From Flavobacteriaceae bacterium (GTDB taxonomy: Bacteria > Bacteroidota > Bacteroidia > Flavobacteriales > Flavobacteriaceae), in NCBI GenBank assembly GCA_015494075.1, contig WGBX01000124.1, forward strand, positions 1 through 47,401: a DNA stretch of 47,401 bases, read 5' to 3'. Positions 1-8,224 of the stretch are shown here, piece by piece. The translations under genes and the position numbers were made by a program. A model generated the notes under the pieces. That model did not search any database, was not told the DNA's origin, and saw only the letters and a program-made list of their open reading frames with translations. Each line of letters opens with the position of its first letter. Position 1 is the stretch's first letter.

Positions 1-563
1 AAGTATTCTCTAGCAATAATAACAACTTCATCATACCAATCTTGTCCAAATTTTCTAATAAGAGGCTCTTTTAAAAACTGATATAATGGAACTTGTAGTG
101 TTTTCCCCAATTCACAAGCATTGCTACAAATATCCCATTGATGATAATTAAGCGTTTGAAATTCAGGAAAATCTTTTACTCTTACCGGATATAGATGACA
201 AGAAACAGGTTTAGGCCAATTTATTTTTTTATCACGAAAAGCTTTTTCAATACCACACAAATAAGTACCGTCATCAGATCTGGTAACATACGCACACTCT
301 CGTCCATTTATCAAAGGTGTTGTCAACTCGCCTTCCACATCAATAACATATTTGCCTTGCGCTTCGATAGCATTAATACCTTCTTTGGTTAAATAATTTT
401 TTATTAAAGGATAAATTTGCTCTAATATTACTTTTTCATTATCTAGTAGCGGTGCGCCCGAATCGCCTTCTATACAACACATACCTTTACAGGCTGTTAA
501 ATTACAAACAAATTCTTCTTCAAATAAATCATCTGAAATAATGGTTTTTCCAACTTGAAACAT
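1..563 (-). CDS. DUF3109 family cysteine-rich protein (3' end cut by window)
   Basis: This gene is absent from the ORF track because it runs off the left edge without a stop. Reading from the ATG at 563 gives an open frame of 187 codons beginning MFQVGKTIISDDLFEEEF. Cysteines cluster early (CNLTACKGMCC) and later (SCHLYP, DICSNAC), which fits the DUF3109/YkgJ-like family of presumed metal-binding proteins of roughly 190 residues, so probably only a few residues are missing. There is no signal peptide, so it should be cytoplasmic. It lies 64 bases behind dacB on the same strand and may share its transcript. The biochemical role is unknown. The family call is by motif recognition only. Confidence 0.8.
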   Translation of the reverse strand, partial: MFQVGKTIISDDLFEEEFVCNLTACKGMCCIEGDSGAPLLDNEKVILEQIYPLIKNYLTKEGINAIEAQGKYVIDVEGELTTPLINGRECAYVTRSDDGTYLCGIEKAFRDKKINWPKPVSCHLYPVRVKDFPEFQTLNYHQWDICSNACELGKTLQVPLYQFLKEPLIRKFGQDWYDEVVIIAREY

Positions 564-627
564 GGTTTTATTTTTATAAAATAATAAGTAAGGCTTAAAT
601 TTACCGGACTTATGTAAAGTATTTTTA

Positions 628-2055
628 TTATAACGCTGACATATAAGCAACTATCAATTTTTCAATAGCTTTTTTAACGGCTTTGTGTGTTCCTATAAAA
701 TAGTTAGTCATAATAGAAAAACTGTAATAATGCCCTGATTTTGCCTTAAAAATTCCGGTATAATTTTGTACTTTACTCACCGAACCGCTTTTAACCCATA
801 CCTGTGATTGCATGGGATGTTTCTTAAGAAAATATTTTGCATAGCCATCTTTACCGCCATGAGGTAAAATATCTAAAACCGTTGATTGGCCTAATTTATC
901 GGTCATTAATTTTAAAAATGCTGTCATTTGAGTCGGTTGCACCAAATTGTCCGGGGCTAATCCGCTGCCATCTTCTATATCAGCAGCTTCAAAACCATAA
1001 GGTGCAAAAAAATCATGTATAGCTCGTTTATTTAAATATCCGTTGGCAGGTTTATCACCATTAATAAGTAACCATGCTAAAGCTTCACTAAAGTGATTAA
1101 TACTAAAATCATTGGTATACTTTGCCAGTATGATTAAAGGCTGAGATTGATGATGCCAAATTTGTTTAAATTCACTCGGATAAGCATTGCGAATAGCTAT
1201 ATTTTGAACCTGGATATGGTTTTCGACCAACTTTTTCTTAAAAATTTTTAAAAATGACAATGGCGGATTCGGAATACCTCCTTTTATTTTAAATATTTTT
1301 TTTCCGCCGGGTATTGTCCCTAAAATGTAACGCGACGTGTCAAATGGAGCTGCATAAATATAGGCTTCATCATTTGAATCCGGAGCATTTGTCAAAACTT
1401 TGTTTATATATGTAATGCCTTCAATTTCGGGTTCGGTATTAAGCAATCCGGTTGGTTCACCAATATGTTCACCTGGTTTTAAAAATATATCAATACGATT
1501 ATCGTTAAAATTAAAATCCCAAGCGCCTGTACCGTAATAGTTTCCTATATCTTCAATAGGCCAGCTGCCTGGTGCAGGATATCGCCACCCATTGCATGCC
1601 ATAACTATTTGTCCTGTTATGGTTGTTATCCCCAAATTTCGCAATTTAGAGAGCATTTCTTCCATGAGTTGCCGGTAATCTTCTTTCATTCTCATAGATC
1701 CGAAACTCGGATCTCCTGATGTTTTGATAATTAAATCACCAAATAACATATTATTAACGATCTTACCGGAATAACCCAATTGCGTATCATAACGAAAATC
1801 CTTACCTAATTGATCAATAGCTGCCAAAGTATATAGTAATTTTAAATTAGAAGCTGGCGTAAAATTTTGTTGGCCGTGCCATTGAAAAACTTCTTGACCA
1901 TTTTGAAGATTCCGAATAGAAATACCCAAATGAGCTCCTTTTAAAGCCGGTGATTTTTTAAATTCTTGTAAAGCTTCTTTTAATGTAGAAACTGTTTGTT
2001 GTGACTGTAAATTACTGATTAACAGTAGTAAAAATGCTAAAATTATTTTTTTCAT
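628..2055 (-). CDS. dacB: D-alanyl-D-alanine carboxypeptidase/endopeptidase (PBP4, DacB type)
   Basis: Class C low-molecular-weight penicillin-binding protein that trims or cleaves D-Ala cross-links in peptidoglycan in the periplasm. I use the ATG at 2055 (MKKIILAFLLLLIS), which starts a clear signal peptide. The ORF-track start adds 16 residues that overlap the end of rlmN and lack signal character. Active-site motifs are visible: SNLK (SxxK, about residues 69-72), SIN (SxN) in the C-terminal third, and KSG (the KTG box) in VWVKSGSVSK. About 475 residues is normal for the family. It starts 10 bases after the rlmN stop, so the two are probably co-transcribed. Family assignment is firm; the balance of carboxypeptidase and endopeptidase activity cannot be read from sequence. 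Confidence 0.93.
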   Translation of the reverse strand: MKKIILAFLLLLISNLQSQQTVSTLKEALQEFKKSPALKGAHLGISIRNLQNGQEVFQWHGQQNFTPASNLKLLYTLAAIDQLGKDFRYDTQLGYSGKIVNNMLFGDLIIKTSGDPSFGSMRMKEDYRQLMEEMLSKLRNLGITTITGQIVMACNGWRYPAPGSWPIEDIGNYYGTGAWDFNFNDNRIDIFLKPGEHIGEPTGLLNTEPEIEGITYINKVLTNAPDSNDEAYIYAAPFDTSRYILGTIPGGKKIFKIKGGIPNPPLSFLKIFKKKLVENHIQVQNIAIRNAYPSEFKQIWHHQSQPLIILAKYTNDFSINHFSEALAWLLINGDKPANGYLNKRAIHDFFAPYGFEAADIEDGSGLAPDNLVQPTQMTAFLKLMTDKLGQSTVLDILPHGGKDGYAKYFLKKHPMQSQVWVKSGSVSKVQNYTGIFKAKSGHYYSFSIMTNYFIGTHKAVKKAIEKLIVAYMSAL

Positions 2056-2065
2056 AATCAAATTT

Positions 2066-3112
2066 TTATTCAAATTTATTGGCCAATTGACCACAAGCTG
2101 CATCTATATCCTGCCCTTTACTTTTTCTTAGAGTAGCAACAATACCTGCATTATTTAGGGCTGTTTTATAAGCTTCTAAAATGTGCGCATCTGCTTGTTG
2201 AAATCTATCTGATGCATCTATGGGATTGTATTCAATTAAATTGACTTTAGATGGCACTTTTTTAGCATAATCTACCAATGCTTTTATTGACTGTTCATCA
2301 TCATTTATTCCTTTAAAAACCAAATATTCAAAAGTAATCTTTCTTTTGGTTTTATTATACCAATACTGTAAAGCTGACAATAATTCTTTCAAACCGCCTT
2401 GTCTTTTATTTACCGGCATAATTTGTGTGCGAATATCATCAATTGCCGAATGTAGAGATACCGCCAAACCAACCTTTGCATTCTCATCGGCCATACGACG
2501 AATATTTTTGGGAATACCTGATGTAGATATCGTAATACGTCTTGCTGCCATACCCAAAGCCTTATCAGAAGTAATTTTTTCTACGGCACGCATAACGTTA
2601 TCATAATTAAGTAAAGGTTCTCCCATACCCATAAAAACTATATTGGTAAGTGAATGTCCATAATAATCACAACTTTGCTTATCGGCTTCAATAACCTGAT
2701 CGACAATTTCATCAGGGGTGAGATTACGCATGCGCTTTAGACGGGCAGTAGCACAAAAATGACAATCTAATGAACAACCTACCTGCGATGAAACACAAGC
2801 TGTTGTGCGTTTTTTTGCCGGTATGAGTACTGATTCTACAACCAAGTCATCTTGTAATCCAATAGCATTTTTTATGGTCCCGTCGATACTATGTTGAAAT
2901 TTTTTAATTTTTATATGTGGAATACTAAAATGGTTATCTAAAAATAATCTAAGATTTTTAGATAAGTTAGTCATTTCTTCAAAACTTCGGGCATTTTTTT
3001 TCCATAACCATTCATAAACCTGTTTGGCTCTGTATGATTTCTCGCCATTTTTAACAAAAAAACGGCTTAATTCATCTAAATCAAAACTTCTAATGTTCGG
3101 TTTACTATTCAT
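2066..3112 (-). CDS. rlmN: 23S rRNA (adenine-C2)-methyltransferase, radical SAM
   Basis: Methylates C2 of A2503 in 23S rRNA, and in E. coli also A37 of some tRNAs, using a radical SAM mechanism with a methyl-cysteine intermediate. The CxxxCxxC iron-sulfur motif is CSLDCHFC (C113, C117, C120). The two catalytic cysteines match C106 (ACVSSQ) and C340 (AACGQL near the C-terminus), with the same seven-residue spacing from C106 to C113 as in the E. coli enzyme. The GEPLLN and SLHS segments for SAM binding are present. At 348 residues it is full length. A -7 promoter box sits only a few bases before the ATG. Confidence 0.97.
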   Translation of the reverse strand: MNSKPNIRSFDLDELSRFFVKNGEKSYRAKQVYEWLWKKNARSFEEMTNLSKNLRLFLDNHFSIPHIKIKKFQHSIDGTIKNAIGLQDDLVVESVLIPAKKRTTACVSSQVGCSLDCHFCATARLKRMRNLTPDEIVDQVIEADKQSCDYYGHSLTNIVFMGMGEPLLNYDNVMRAVEKITSDKALGMAARRITISTSGIPKNIRRMADENAKVGLAVSLHSAIDDIRTQIMPVNKRQGGLKELLSALQYWYNKTKRKITFEYLVFKGINDDEQSIKALVDYAKKVPSKVNLIEYNPIDASDRFQQADAHILEAYKTALNNAGIVATLRKSKGQDIDAACGQLANKFE

Positions 3113-3116
3113 ACCA

Positions 3117-3124
3117 CAAAGGTA
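3117..3124 (-). promoter_or_regulatory. Bacteroidota -7 box upstream of rlmN
   Basis: On the minus strand this reads TACCTTTG, matching TAnnTTTG. It ends five bases before the rlmN start codon, so transcription would begin at or next to the ATG, giving a leaderless message if the box is real. No clear -33 TTTG was located. Confidence 0.4.
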
Positions 3125-3312
3125 AGATATATTTATGAAAATTAAACCGGCAACTATTTTTGAAAATAAAAATTTTTAAGCTTTTACTTAACAACTTAAA
3201 GTATGTTTTGCAATTATAATATACTTTAAAACCATATTTTAATCATAAATTTTATTTATAAGCCAATAAGAAAAACATTACTTAAAGACTTTATTTCAGG
3301 TTTCAAATCATT

Positions 3313-3320
3313 TATCTTTG
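3313..3320 (+). promoter_or_regulatory. Bacteroidota -7 box for sodA
   Basis: TATCTTTG matches the TAnnTTTG -7 consensus and lies 23 bases before the sodA ATG. No convincing -33 element is seen at the expected distance. The 230-base gap between rlmN and sodA is otherwise AT-rich, with no gene visible. Confidence 0.6.
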
Positions 3321-3343
3321 TACATAATCAAAAAAAATAAATT

Positions 3344-3952
3344 ATGAGTTTCAAATTACCAGAATTACCATATACATACGATGCATTAGAACCCTACATC
3401 GACGAAGCTACAATGCGCGTGCATCATTTAGGTCATCATCAAGGTTATACTAATGGTTTAAATGCTGCCATTAAAGATACTTGCTTTGAAAATAAAAATA
3501 TTGAAAACATTTTACAGGACATCCATATTAATGATACTGCTATTAGAAACAATGGTGGTGGCTATTGGAATCATATTTTGTATTGGCAAATTATGTCACC
3601 AAATGGTGGCGGAATACCACAAGGAGAATTAAGCGAAGCTATTAAACGTGATTTTGGCTCTTTTGAAAACTTTAAAGAGCAATGGACAAAAGCCGGTGGT
3701 GCCCGCTTTGGAAGTGGCTGGGTTTGGCTATTATGTAATCATGGAAAATTAAGTATTTGTCACACGCCTAACCAAGATAATCCTTTAATGAAATTTGTTG
3801 ACTGCAAAGGCGAGGTTATATTAGGAATGGATGTTTGGGAACATGCATATTATTTAAAACATCAAAATAAAAGAGGGGCATATATCAATGATTTCTTTAA
3901 TGTAATCAATTGGGATGAAGTCGCTAAAAGATATGCCGATTGCATGAAATAA
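3344..3952 (+). CDS. sodA: Superoxide dismutase, Mn-type of the Fe/Mn family
   Basis: Converts superoxide to hydrogen peroxide and oxygen in the cytoplasm. The four metal ligands are recognisable: H27 (RVHHLGHH), H77 (GGYWNH), D163 and H167 (DVWEHAYY). The outer-sphere glutamine is at Q144 in PNQDNP, and the position used by Fe enzymes (Gln in AAQVWNH) is glycine here. This points to the Mn type, although members of this phylum can be cambialistic. The 202-residue length is typical and there is no signal peptide. The gene is monocistronic, with its own -7 box upstream and a strong terminator 29 bases downstream. Confidence 0.96.
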   Translation: MSFKLPELPYTYDALEPYIDEATMRVHHLGHHQGYTNGLNAAIKDTCFENKNIENILQDIHINDTAIRNNGGGYWNHILYWQIMSPNGGGIPQGELSEAIKRDFGSFENFKEQWTKAGGARFGSGWVWLLCNHGKLSICHTPNQDNPLMKFVDCKGEVILGMDVWEHAYYLKHQNKRGAYINDFFNVINWDEVAKRYADCMK

Positions 3953-3980
3953 ATCGGTTTTTTTCATAATAATTGGGGAG

Positions 3981-4014
3981 CCTGGGTTTGATTTATTAAA
4001 CCCAGGTTTTTTTT
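3981..4014 (+). terminator. Rho-independent terminator after sodA
   Basis: CCTGGGTTT pairs with AAACCCAGG across an eight-base loop and is followed by eight T. It lies between the convergent sodA and CapA-like genes and clearly serves sodA. Confidence 0.9.
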
Positions 4015-4023
4015 GCCTGCATG

Positions 4024-5097
4024 TTAGATTTTACTTAAATTTTCATACTTATAAGTTTGAAAATGTTTATAATATTTCATCATTTTCTGATAAGATTTGT
4101 TATTATTAAAATAATCAGGTTTATGTTTAAATTTTTCAACAGGCAATATTTGGTAATGCCATTTTGAGTTTTCTTTAAATTTATACACCCAAATCGGATG
4201 CACTTTTATATGGCTTAAAGATAAATCCGTGCCTTCTTTCTGAACAAAAGATAATTCAAGCATCATACTGCCATCTCTTGGAAAAGTACGCTGATTGCTG
4301 ATAAAATTGCCCAATGAAAATACTGTTAATTGATCTGTTTGAGCATTATAGACTATGTCTTGGATTACATGCGGATGCGCACCTATAATATACCTGACAC
4401 CATTTTGATGCAAAAATTTCACTAAATCTTTTTGGTTTTTATTCGGATGGTGCTGGTATTGTTCTCCCCAATGCAAAAAGACTATGAGCAAATCCGGTTT
4501 TAACTGTTTAACTTTAAGTAAATCATTTTTTATCTGTTTTTTTTGAATCAAATTAACAACAGTTGGACGCGGAATTGGCAATCCATTGGTACCATATGTA
4601 TAATTCAAAATAGCAATAACCTGATTATTTCGTTTTAAAACAAGCGGATTTTTCTGTTCCCTTGCTTGTATACTTTCAAATGTTCCCGTATGTTCTATTA
4701 CCAAACTATCTAAAATATTTAACGTTTTATGTATCCCTCGCCGACCTTTATCACAGCTATGATTATTGGCCGTAACCAACACATTAATACCGGCTTTTTT
4801 GCAAGCTGAAGCTAAATCGGGTGGTGCACTAAATTGAGGATAACCATGATAAGGTTTAACTCCCAAAGTGGTTTCTAAATTAGCAATAACATAGTTTGAA
4901 TGGTCAAAATAAGGTTTTAAATAATAAAAGTTTTCGGTATAATCGTATGAGCCGTCAGCCTTAAGAGCCGCTCTTATTTGAGGACCGTGGCTCATAATAT
5001 CTCCTATAAAAGTAAGTTTTAAAGTATCCTTAACAACTTCCTGGGCTTTGATGTCAAATAAATAGATTAATAAAAATAAGGTATAAATTTTACGCAT
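4024..5097 (-). CDS. CapA family protein (metallophosphoesterase-like)
   Basis: Member of the CapA/PgsA-like family, whose best-known members act in poly-gamma-glutamate or capsule synthesis; the exact reaction is generally unresolved. The N-terminus MRKIYTLFLLIYLFDIKAQ is a signal peptide, so export is expected. Family motifs appear in order: FIGDIMSHGPQ, NLETTLG, VTANNHSCDKG, FLHWGEQY and IGAHPHVIQD, which contain the His/Asp/Asn residues of the metallophosphoesterase-like site. At 357 residues it is a usual length. No pgsB or pgsC gene is nearby, so a capsule role cannot be inferred from context. Its 3' end faces the sodA terminator. Confidence 0.88.
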   Translation of the reverse strand: MRKIYTLFLLIYLFDIKAQEVVKDTLKLTFIGDIMSHGPQIRAALKADGSYDYTENFYYLKPYFDHSNYVIANLETTLGVKPYHGYPQFSAPPDLASACKKAGINVLVTANNHSCDKGRRGIHKTLNILDSLVIEHTGTFESIQAREQKNPLVLKRNNQVIAILNYTYGTNGLPIPRPTVVNLIQKKQIKNDLLKVKQLKPDLLIVFLHWGEQYQHHPNKNQKDLVKFLHQNGVRYIIGAHPHVIQDIVYNAQTDQLTVFSLGNFISNQRTFPRDGSMMLELSFVQKEGTDLSLSHIKVHPIWVYKFKENSKWHYQILPVEKFKHKPDYFNNNKSYQKMMKYYKHFQTYKYENLSKI

Positions 5098-5150
5098 AGT
5101 ACGAATAAAAATTAAAAATACAAATAAAATAAAAAATGAGGGACTTTTTT

Positions 5151-5158
5151 TATCTTTG
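5151..5158 (+). promoter_or_regulatory. Bacteroidota -7 box for the FAD oxidoreductase gene
   Basis: TATCTTTG lies 24 bases before the ATG at 5183 in the divergent gap with the CapA-like gene. It matches TAnnTTTG exactly. No -33 TTTG is obvious. Confidence 0.55.
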
Positions 5159-5182
5159 TAAAAATTTGTAAATTAATAAAAA

Positions 5183-6613
5183 ATGTGGAATAAAAATTTA
5201 GATCATTCACAAAAGAAAAGCCATTATGTAGCTATTGTAGGCGGTAGTGTTTCCGGTTCGGAAGCTGCTGCAATGCTTGCTGATAAAGGCGTTAGGGTAG
5301 TTGTATTAGACCAAAATACTTTGCCCTATGGCAAATTGGAAGATGGATTACCAAAATGGCATCATAATTTGAGAGACAAACAAGAAGCTGAGATAGATAA
5401 AAAATTAGATCAAAATTTAATCCGTTTTATCCCGAATATAAAAGTAGGTAAGGATATTTCTTTTAAAGATTTGGTAGATTTAGGATTTACAGCAGTAATA
5501 TTAGCAAACGGCGCATGGAAAGACCGTCCATTACCTGTTGCCGGAATTGAAAAGTTTAAAGATACCCAATTAATATATCAAAATGACTTATTAAAATGGT
5601 ATAATCATTATCATGAGCCCGATTATAAAGGTAAACAATATGATATAACAGATGGGGCAATTGTAATAGGTGGCGGCTTGGCCTCTTTAGATGTTATGAA
5701 AATTGTGATGATGGAATTGGTAGAAAAAGCGCTGAAAGAAAAATTAGGAAAGGACATATTGGTTGATCAATTTGAAATGGAAAAAAAAGGCATTGATAAA
5801 TATTTAGAAAAATTCGGCTTAAAATATGATGATCTAGGCTTAAAAGGTGCAACCTTAATTTATCGTCGTCAAGCAAAACACATGCCTTTAAAACAACCAC
5901 AAGGCGGCACACAAGAAGCTAAAGAAAAAGCGCAAGTGGTCTCTCAACGAATCTTAGATAATTATAAAAAGAAATTTCATTTCGATTTTATTCCCGAAGC
6001 CACACCGGTAGACTATATTGAAGAAAATGGTAAACTCAAAGGTTTAATTCTTCAAAAATTTCAAACCTTAGATGATGGAAAATTGATCCCCATAAAAAAT
6101 GAAACCTTTCCAATATATACTGAACAGGTTATCTCCTCTATTGGAAGTATTCCGGAAAAAATAGAAGGTGTACCTTATGATGGCGACCGCATCAAAACAG
6201 AAGGCGATGAAGATATATCACGTATTGCCGGCTATAAAAATGTTTTTGCTATCGGAAATGCTGTAACAGGTAAAGGGAATATTAAAACCGCCAAAGAACA
6301 CGGCTCTATGGTGACACAACGGTTATTAGATGAATATTTGGAAAAAAATACACAAGCTTTTGATATGGAATTAGAAGCTTACAACCAAGAAATTCGAGAA
6401 AAAACCGACAATAAAATAGGAAAAATATTTAAAGAATTATTTAATAAAGAACTACCCGATGATGCTACGGTTGATCATATTTGGGAAGTTAGTAAAGAAT
6501 ATCAAGATAAGGTAGGTTATAAAGATTATAAATCATGGGTAGCACTACATAAACCTATACGTTATGAGGAAATAATTTCTGATAAGAAAAATGCTGATGA
6601 AGCCAAACAATGA
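5183..6613 (+). CDS. FAD-dependent pyridine nucleotide oxidoreductase
   Basis: A flavoprotein with two nucleotide-binding folds, similar in plan to the adrenodoxin reductase/glutamate synthase small-subunit group. The FAD-binding motif is GGSVSGSEAAAML (about residues 20-32). A second glycine-rich motif, VIGGGLASLD, lies near residue 160 and should bind NAD(P)H. NVFAIGNAVTGKGNIKTAKEHG near residue 355 is the typical C-terminal FAD contact. There are no Fe-S cysteine motifs, so electrons probably pass to a separate partner such as a ferredoxin. The 476-residue protein has a charged C-terminal extension. It is monocistronic and bounded by a hairpin terminator. The specific substrate is not known. 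Confidence 0.82.
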   Translation: MWNKNLDHSQKKSHYVAIVGGSVSGSEAAAMLADKGVRVVVLDQNTLPYGKLEDGLPKWHHNLRDKQEAEIDKKLDQNLIRFIPNIKVGKDISFKDLVDLGFTAVILANGAWKDRPLPVAGIEKFKDTQLIYQNDLLKWYNHYHEPDYKGKQYDITDGAIVIGGGLASLDVMKIVMMELVEKALKEKLGKDILVDQFEMEKKGIDKYLEKFGLKYDDLGLKGATLIYRRQAKHMPLKQPQGGTQEAKEKAQVVSQRILDNYKKKFHFDFIPEATPVDYIEENGKLKGLILQKFQTLDDGKLIPIKNETFPIYTEQVISSIGSIPEKIEGVPYDGDRIKTEGDEDISRIAGYKNVFAIGNAVTGKGNIKTAKEHGSMVTQRLLDEYLEKNTQAFDMELEAYNQEIREKTDNKIGKIFKELFNKELPDDATVDHIWEVSKEYQDKVGYKDYKSWVALHKPIRYEEIISDKKNADEAKQ

Positions 6614-6643
6614 TTTTCAAATAGTCTAATAAATATAAAAAAT

Positions 6644-6674
6644 AAAAAAGCGCCACTTTAAGTGACGCTTTTTT
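6644..6674. terminator. Bidirectional hairpin terminator
   Basis: AAAAAAGCG and CACT pair with AGTG and CGCTTTTTT around a short loop, with one C/A mismatch. A and T runs on the two sides let it work for both the oxidoreductase gene (plus) and the exbD operon (minus). Confidence 0.85.
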
Positions 6675-6690
6675 AATAATTTAAAATTAG

Positions 6691-7173
6691 TTATTGATTA
6701 TCTAATACACTACCCTTCTTAGTAGAATAGTTTACTTTCAAAGCATTAACTTTTCTCAATTCCTCTTTAATGTCTGTAATAATTCCCATACCGACATCTT
6801 CATCTGCTTTGATTGAAGTAATCATCAGAGGTTTTTCTTCCTCACGTTTGGCAGCCTTTTCCTTTAACACAAAAGGACCAACTTCACTAACATCAGCAAA
6901 AGCATCATTTAGCTGGATACGAGGTTCTTTACCATATTTAGCTTGATATTTAGGAATTGGTGTTCCAACATAAATAAATGATACCAAACCTTTTTTCTCT
7001 ATTTTTTTCACTTGATCTGCAGACGGTAAACGAACTACTACTTTCTTTTCACCGTTTTCACGCATAACTGTTGCCACCATAAAAAAGAATAACAGCATAA
7101 ATACAATATCCGGTAAGGAAGCCGTTGAAATAGCCGGCGTTCCACTATCTTTTTTCTTTGAAAATTTACCCAT
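6691..7173 (-). CDS. exbD: ExbD/TolR biopolymer transport protein (second copy)
   Basis: Proton-channel partner of ExbB that transfers proton-motive energy to TonB. One transmembrane helix, about residues 22-40 (LPDIVFMLLFFFMVATVM), contains the conserved aspartate; the rest is periplasmic. Unlike the upstream copy, it carries a long insertion rich in Lys and Glu (about residues 95-120). It is the last gene of the exbB-X-exbD-exbD run and sits 3 bases after the first exbD. Bacteroidota often have two ExbD proteins in tandem, which may form a heterodimer; that is family knowledge, not shown here. Confidence 0.92.
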   Translation of the reverse strand: MGKFSKKKDSGTPAISTASLPDIVFMLLFFFMVATVMRENGEKKVVVRLPSADQVKKIEKKGLVSFIYVGTPIPKYQAKYGKEPRIQLNDAFADVSEVGPFVLKEKAAKREEEKPLMITSIKADEDVGMGIITDIKEELRKVNALKVNYSTKKGSVLDNQ

Positions 7174-7176
7174 AAT

Positions 7177-7704
7177 TTATCTTTTTGGTGTTGATTCAGC
7201 AATTTTCTGAGGATAGGCCTCTTTAACTGCTTTTTGTTCTTCTTCGGTTAATTTGTCAAAAGGCTTACCATATTTTTGGCGTGCATAGCGATTTCTGATT
7301 TCATTATATGCAGCGATGAGCTCATTATAAACAGAAATATACTTTTTATAAGAAGTTTCACGCGAATGCTTAATACTAATAACTGCTTTTTGCGGACTAT
7401 CAGATGATTTCGGATCCTTACCATTATTAGTAATGAAATCAATAGCTATTTTTTTGACATCTTTGACATCTGCCGGTTCTTCTTCAATAAGCATTTGGTC
7501 TTGTCCGTTAATAACAATTTCCAAAACATTTTTCTTTTTAATAACCGGCGGCTTTTCAGTTTGCTCGGAATCTGGCGGTGGTAATTTTCTTCTGATTCCA
7601 TAGTTACTTTCCATAGTGGTCGTAACCAAGAAGAAAATTAATAGCAAAAAAGCTATGTCTGCCATTGACCCGGCATTTATTTCTTGTAATTTTCTTTTAG
7701 CCAT
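7177..7704 (-). CDS. exbD: ExbD/TolR biopolymer transport protein (first copy)
   Basis: Inner-membrane energiser subunit with one N-terminal transmembrane segment (ADIAFLLLIFFLVTTTM, about residues 15-31) that includes the essential aspartate. The periplasmic part is followed by a basic C-terminal tail (NRYARQKYGKPF...). It differs considerably from the neighbouring ExbD, so the pair is not a recent duplication. It lies 30 bases downstream of the unknown membrane protein gene and probably belongs to one transcript starting at exbB. With ExbB it should drive TonB-dependent uptake across the outer membrane. Confidence 0.92.
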   Translation of the reverse strand: MAKRKLQEINAGSMADIAFLLLIFFLVTTTMESNYGIRRKLPPPDSEQTEKPPVIKKKNVLEIVINGQDQMLIEEEPADVKDVKKIAIDFITNNGKDPKSSDSPQKAVISIKHSRETSYKKYISVYNELIAAYNEIRNRYARQKYGKPFDKLTEEEQKAVKEAYPQKIAESTPKR

Positions 7705-7734
7705 TGTTAATAGTTTAAATTAGTCTCTCTTTAG

Positions 7735-8214
7735 TTATTCGGCTTCTTCCTCATATACTTCTTCTGTAGAAGCACTGCCACCACTACCTAATGCAGATAA
7801 TACAGGAGATAAAAACATTAACAAAACAGCAATAGTTCCTAATATATAAAAAGTGTATAATCCGGTATCTACCCAATTAGATGTTTTGGCATCTACATTA
7901 ATATTTGGATAATAATGAACCGGTTGGTTTGACGCTAAAACATATTTTGAAAAAGCAACAATACCTAAAAATACAAGTGTAACAATAGCTGTTTGTTTTA
8001 ATTTTTGCGGGTGTGAAAGTAAATCTTTCAACCATACCCAAATAGAAGCAATAACTGCAAAGGCTAATACCAAATAAGTAAAATTTAGCATGGCATCAAT
8101 AGCAGTATCAGCATTATCCGGGTCTTTCATAATCATAATGAAAAGCACGAAGCTAATAATAGCTATGGCTCCCACAATGATTTTTGTGATGAGTTTTAGA
8201 GTTTTATTTTCCAT
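7735..8214 (-). CDS. Conserved membrane protein between exbB and exbD
   Basis: A 159-residue integral membrane protein with four predicted hydrophobic segments (about residues 9-28, 44-63, 78-93 and 120-142) and an acidic tail EEVYEEEAE. I do not recognise a named domain. Its place between exbB (10 bases upstream) and the two exbD genes (30 bases downstream) argues for a structural or accessory role in this energising complex. From memory, the same gene order occurs in other Flavobacteriia, but I cannot check that here. Expression is presumably from the exbB promoter. Function unknown. Confidence 0.8.
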   Translation of the reverse strand: MENKTLKLITKIIVGAIAIISFVLFIMIMKDPDNADTAIDAMLNFTYLVLAFAVIASIWVWLKDLLSHPQKLKQTAIVTLVFLGIVAFSKYVLASNQPVHYYPNINVDAKTSNWVDTGLYTFYILGTIAVLLMFLSPVLSALGSGGSASTEEVYEEEAE

Positions 8215-8224
8215 TTGTAAAATC

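Noticed and set aside
195-392. 65-residue plus ORF
   Set aside because: Shadow of the DUF3109 gene on the opposite strand, which is open across the edge.
2056-2103. Longer N-terminus of dacB
   Set aside because: The extra 16 residues overlap rlmN and come before a perfect signal peptide start.
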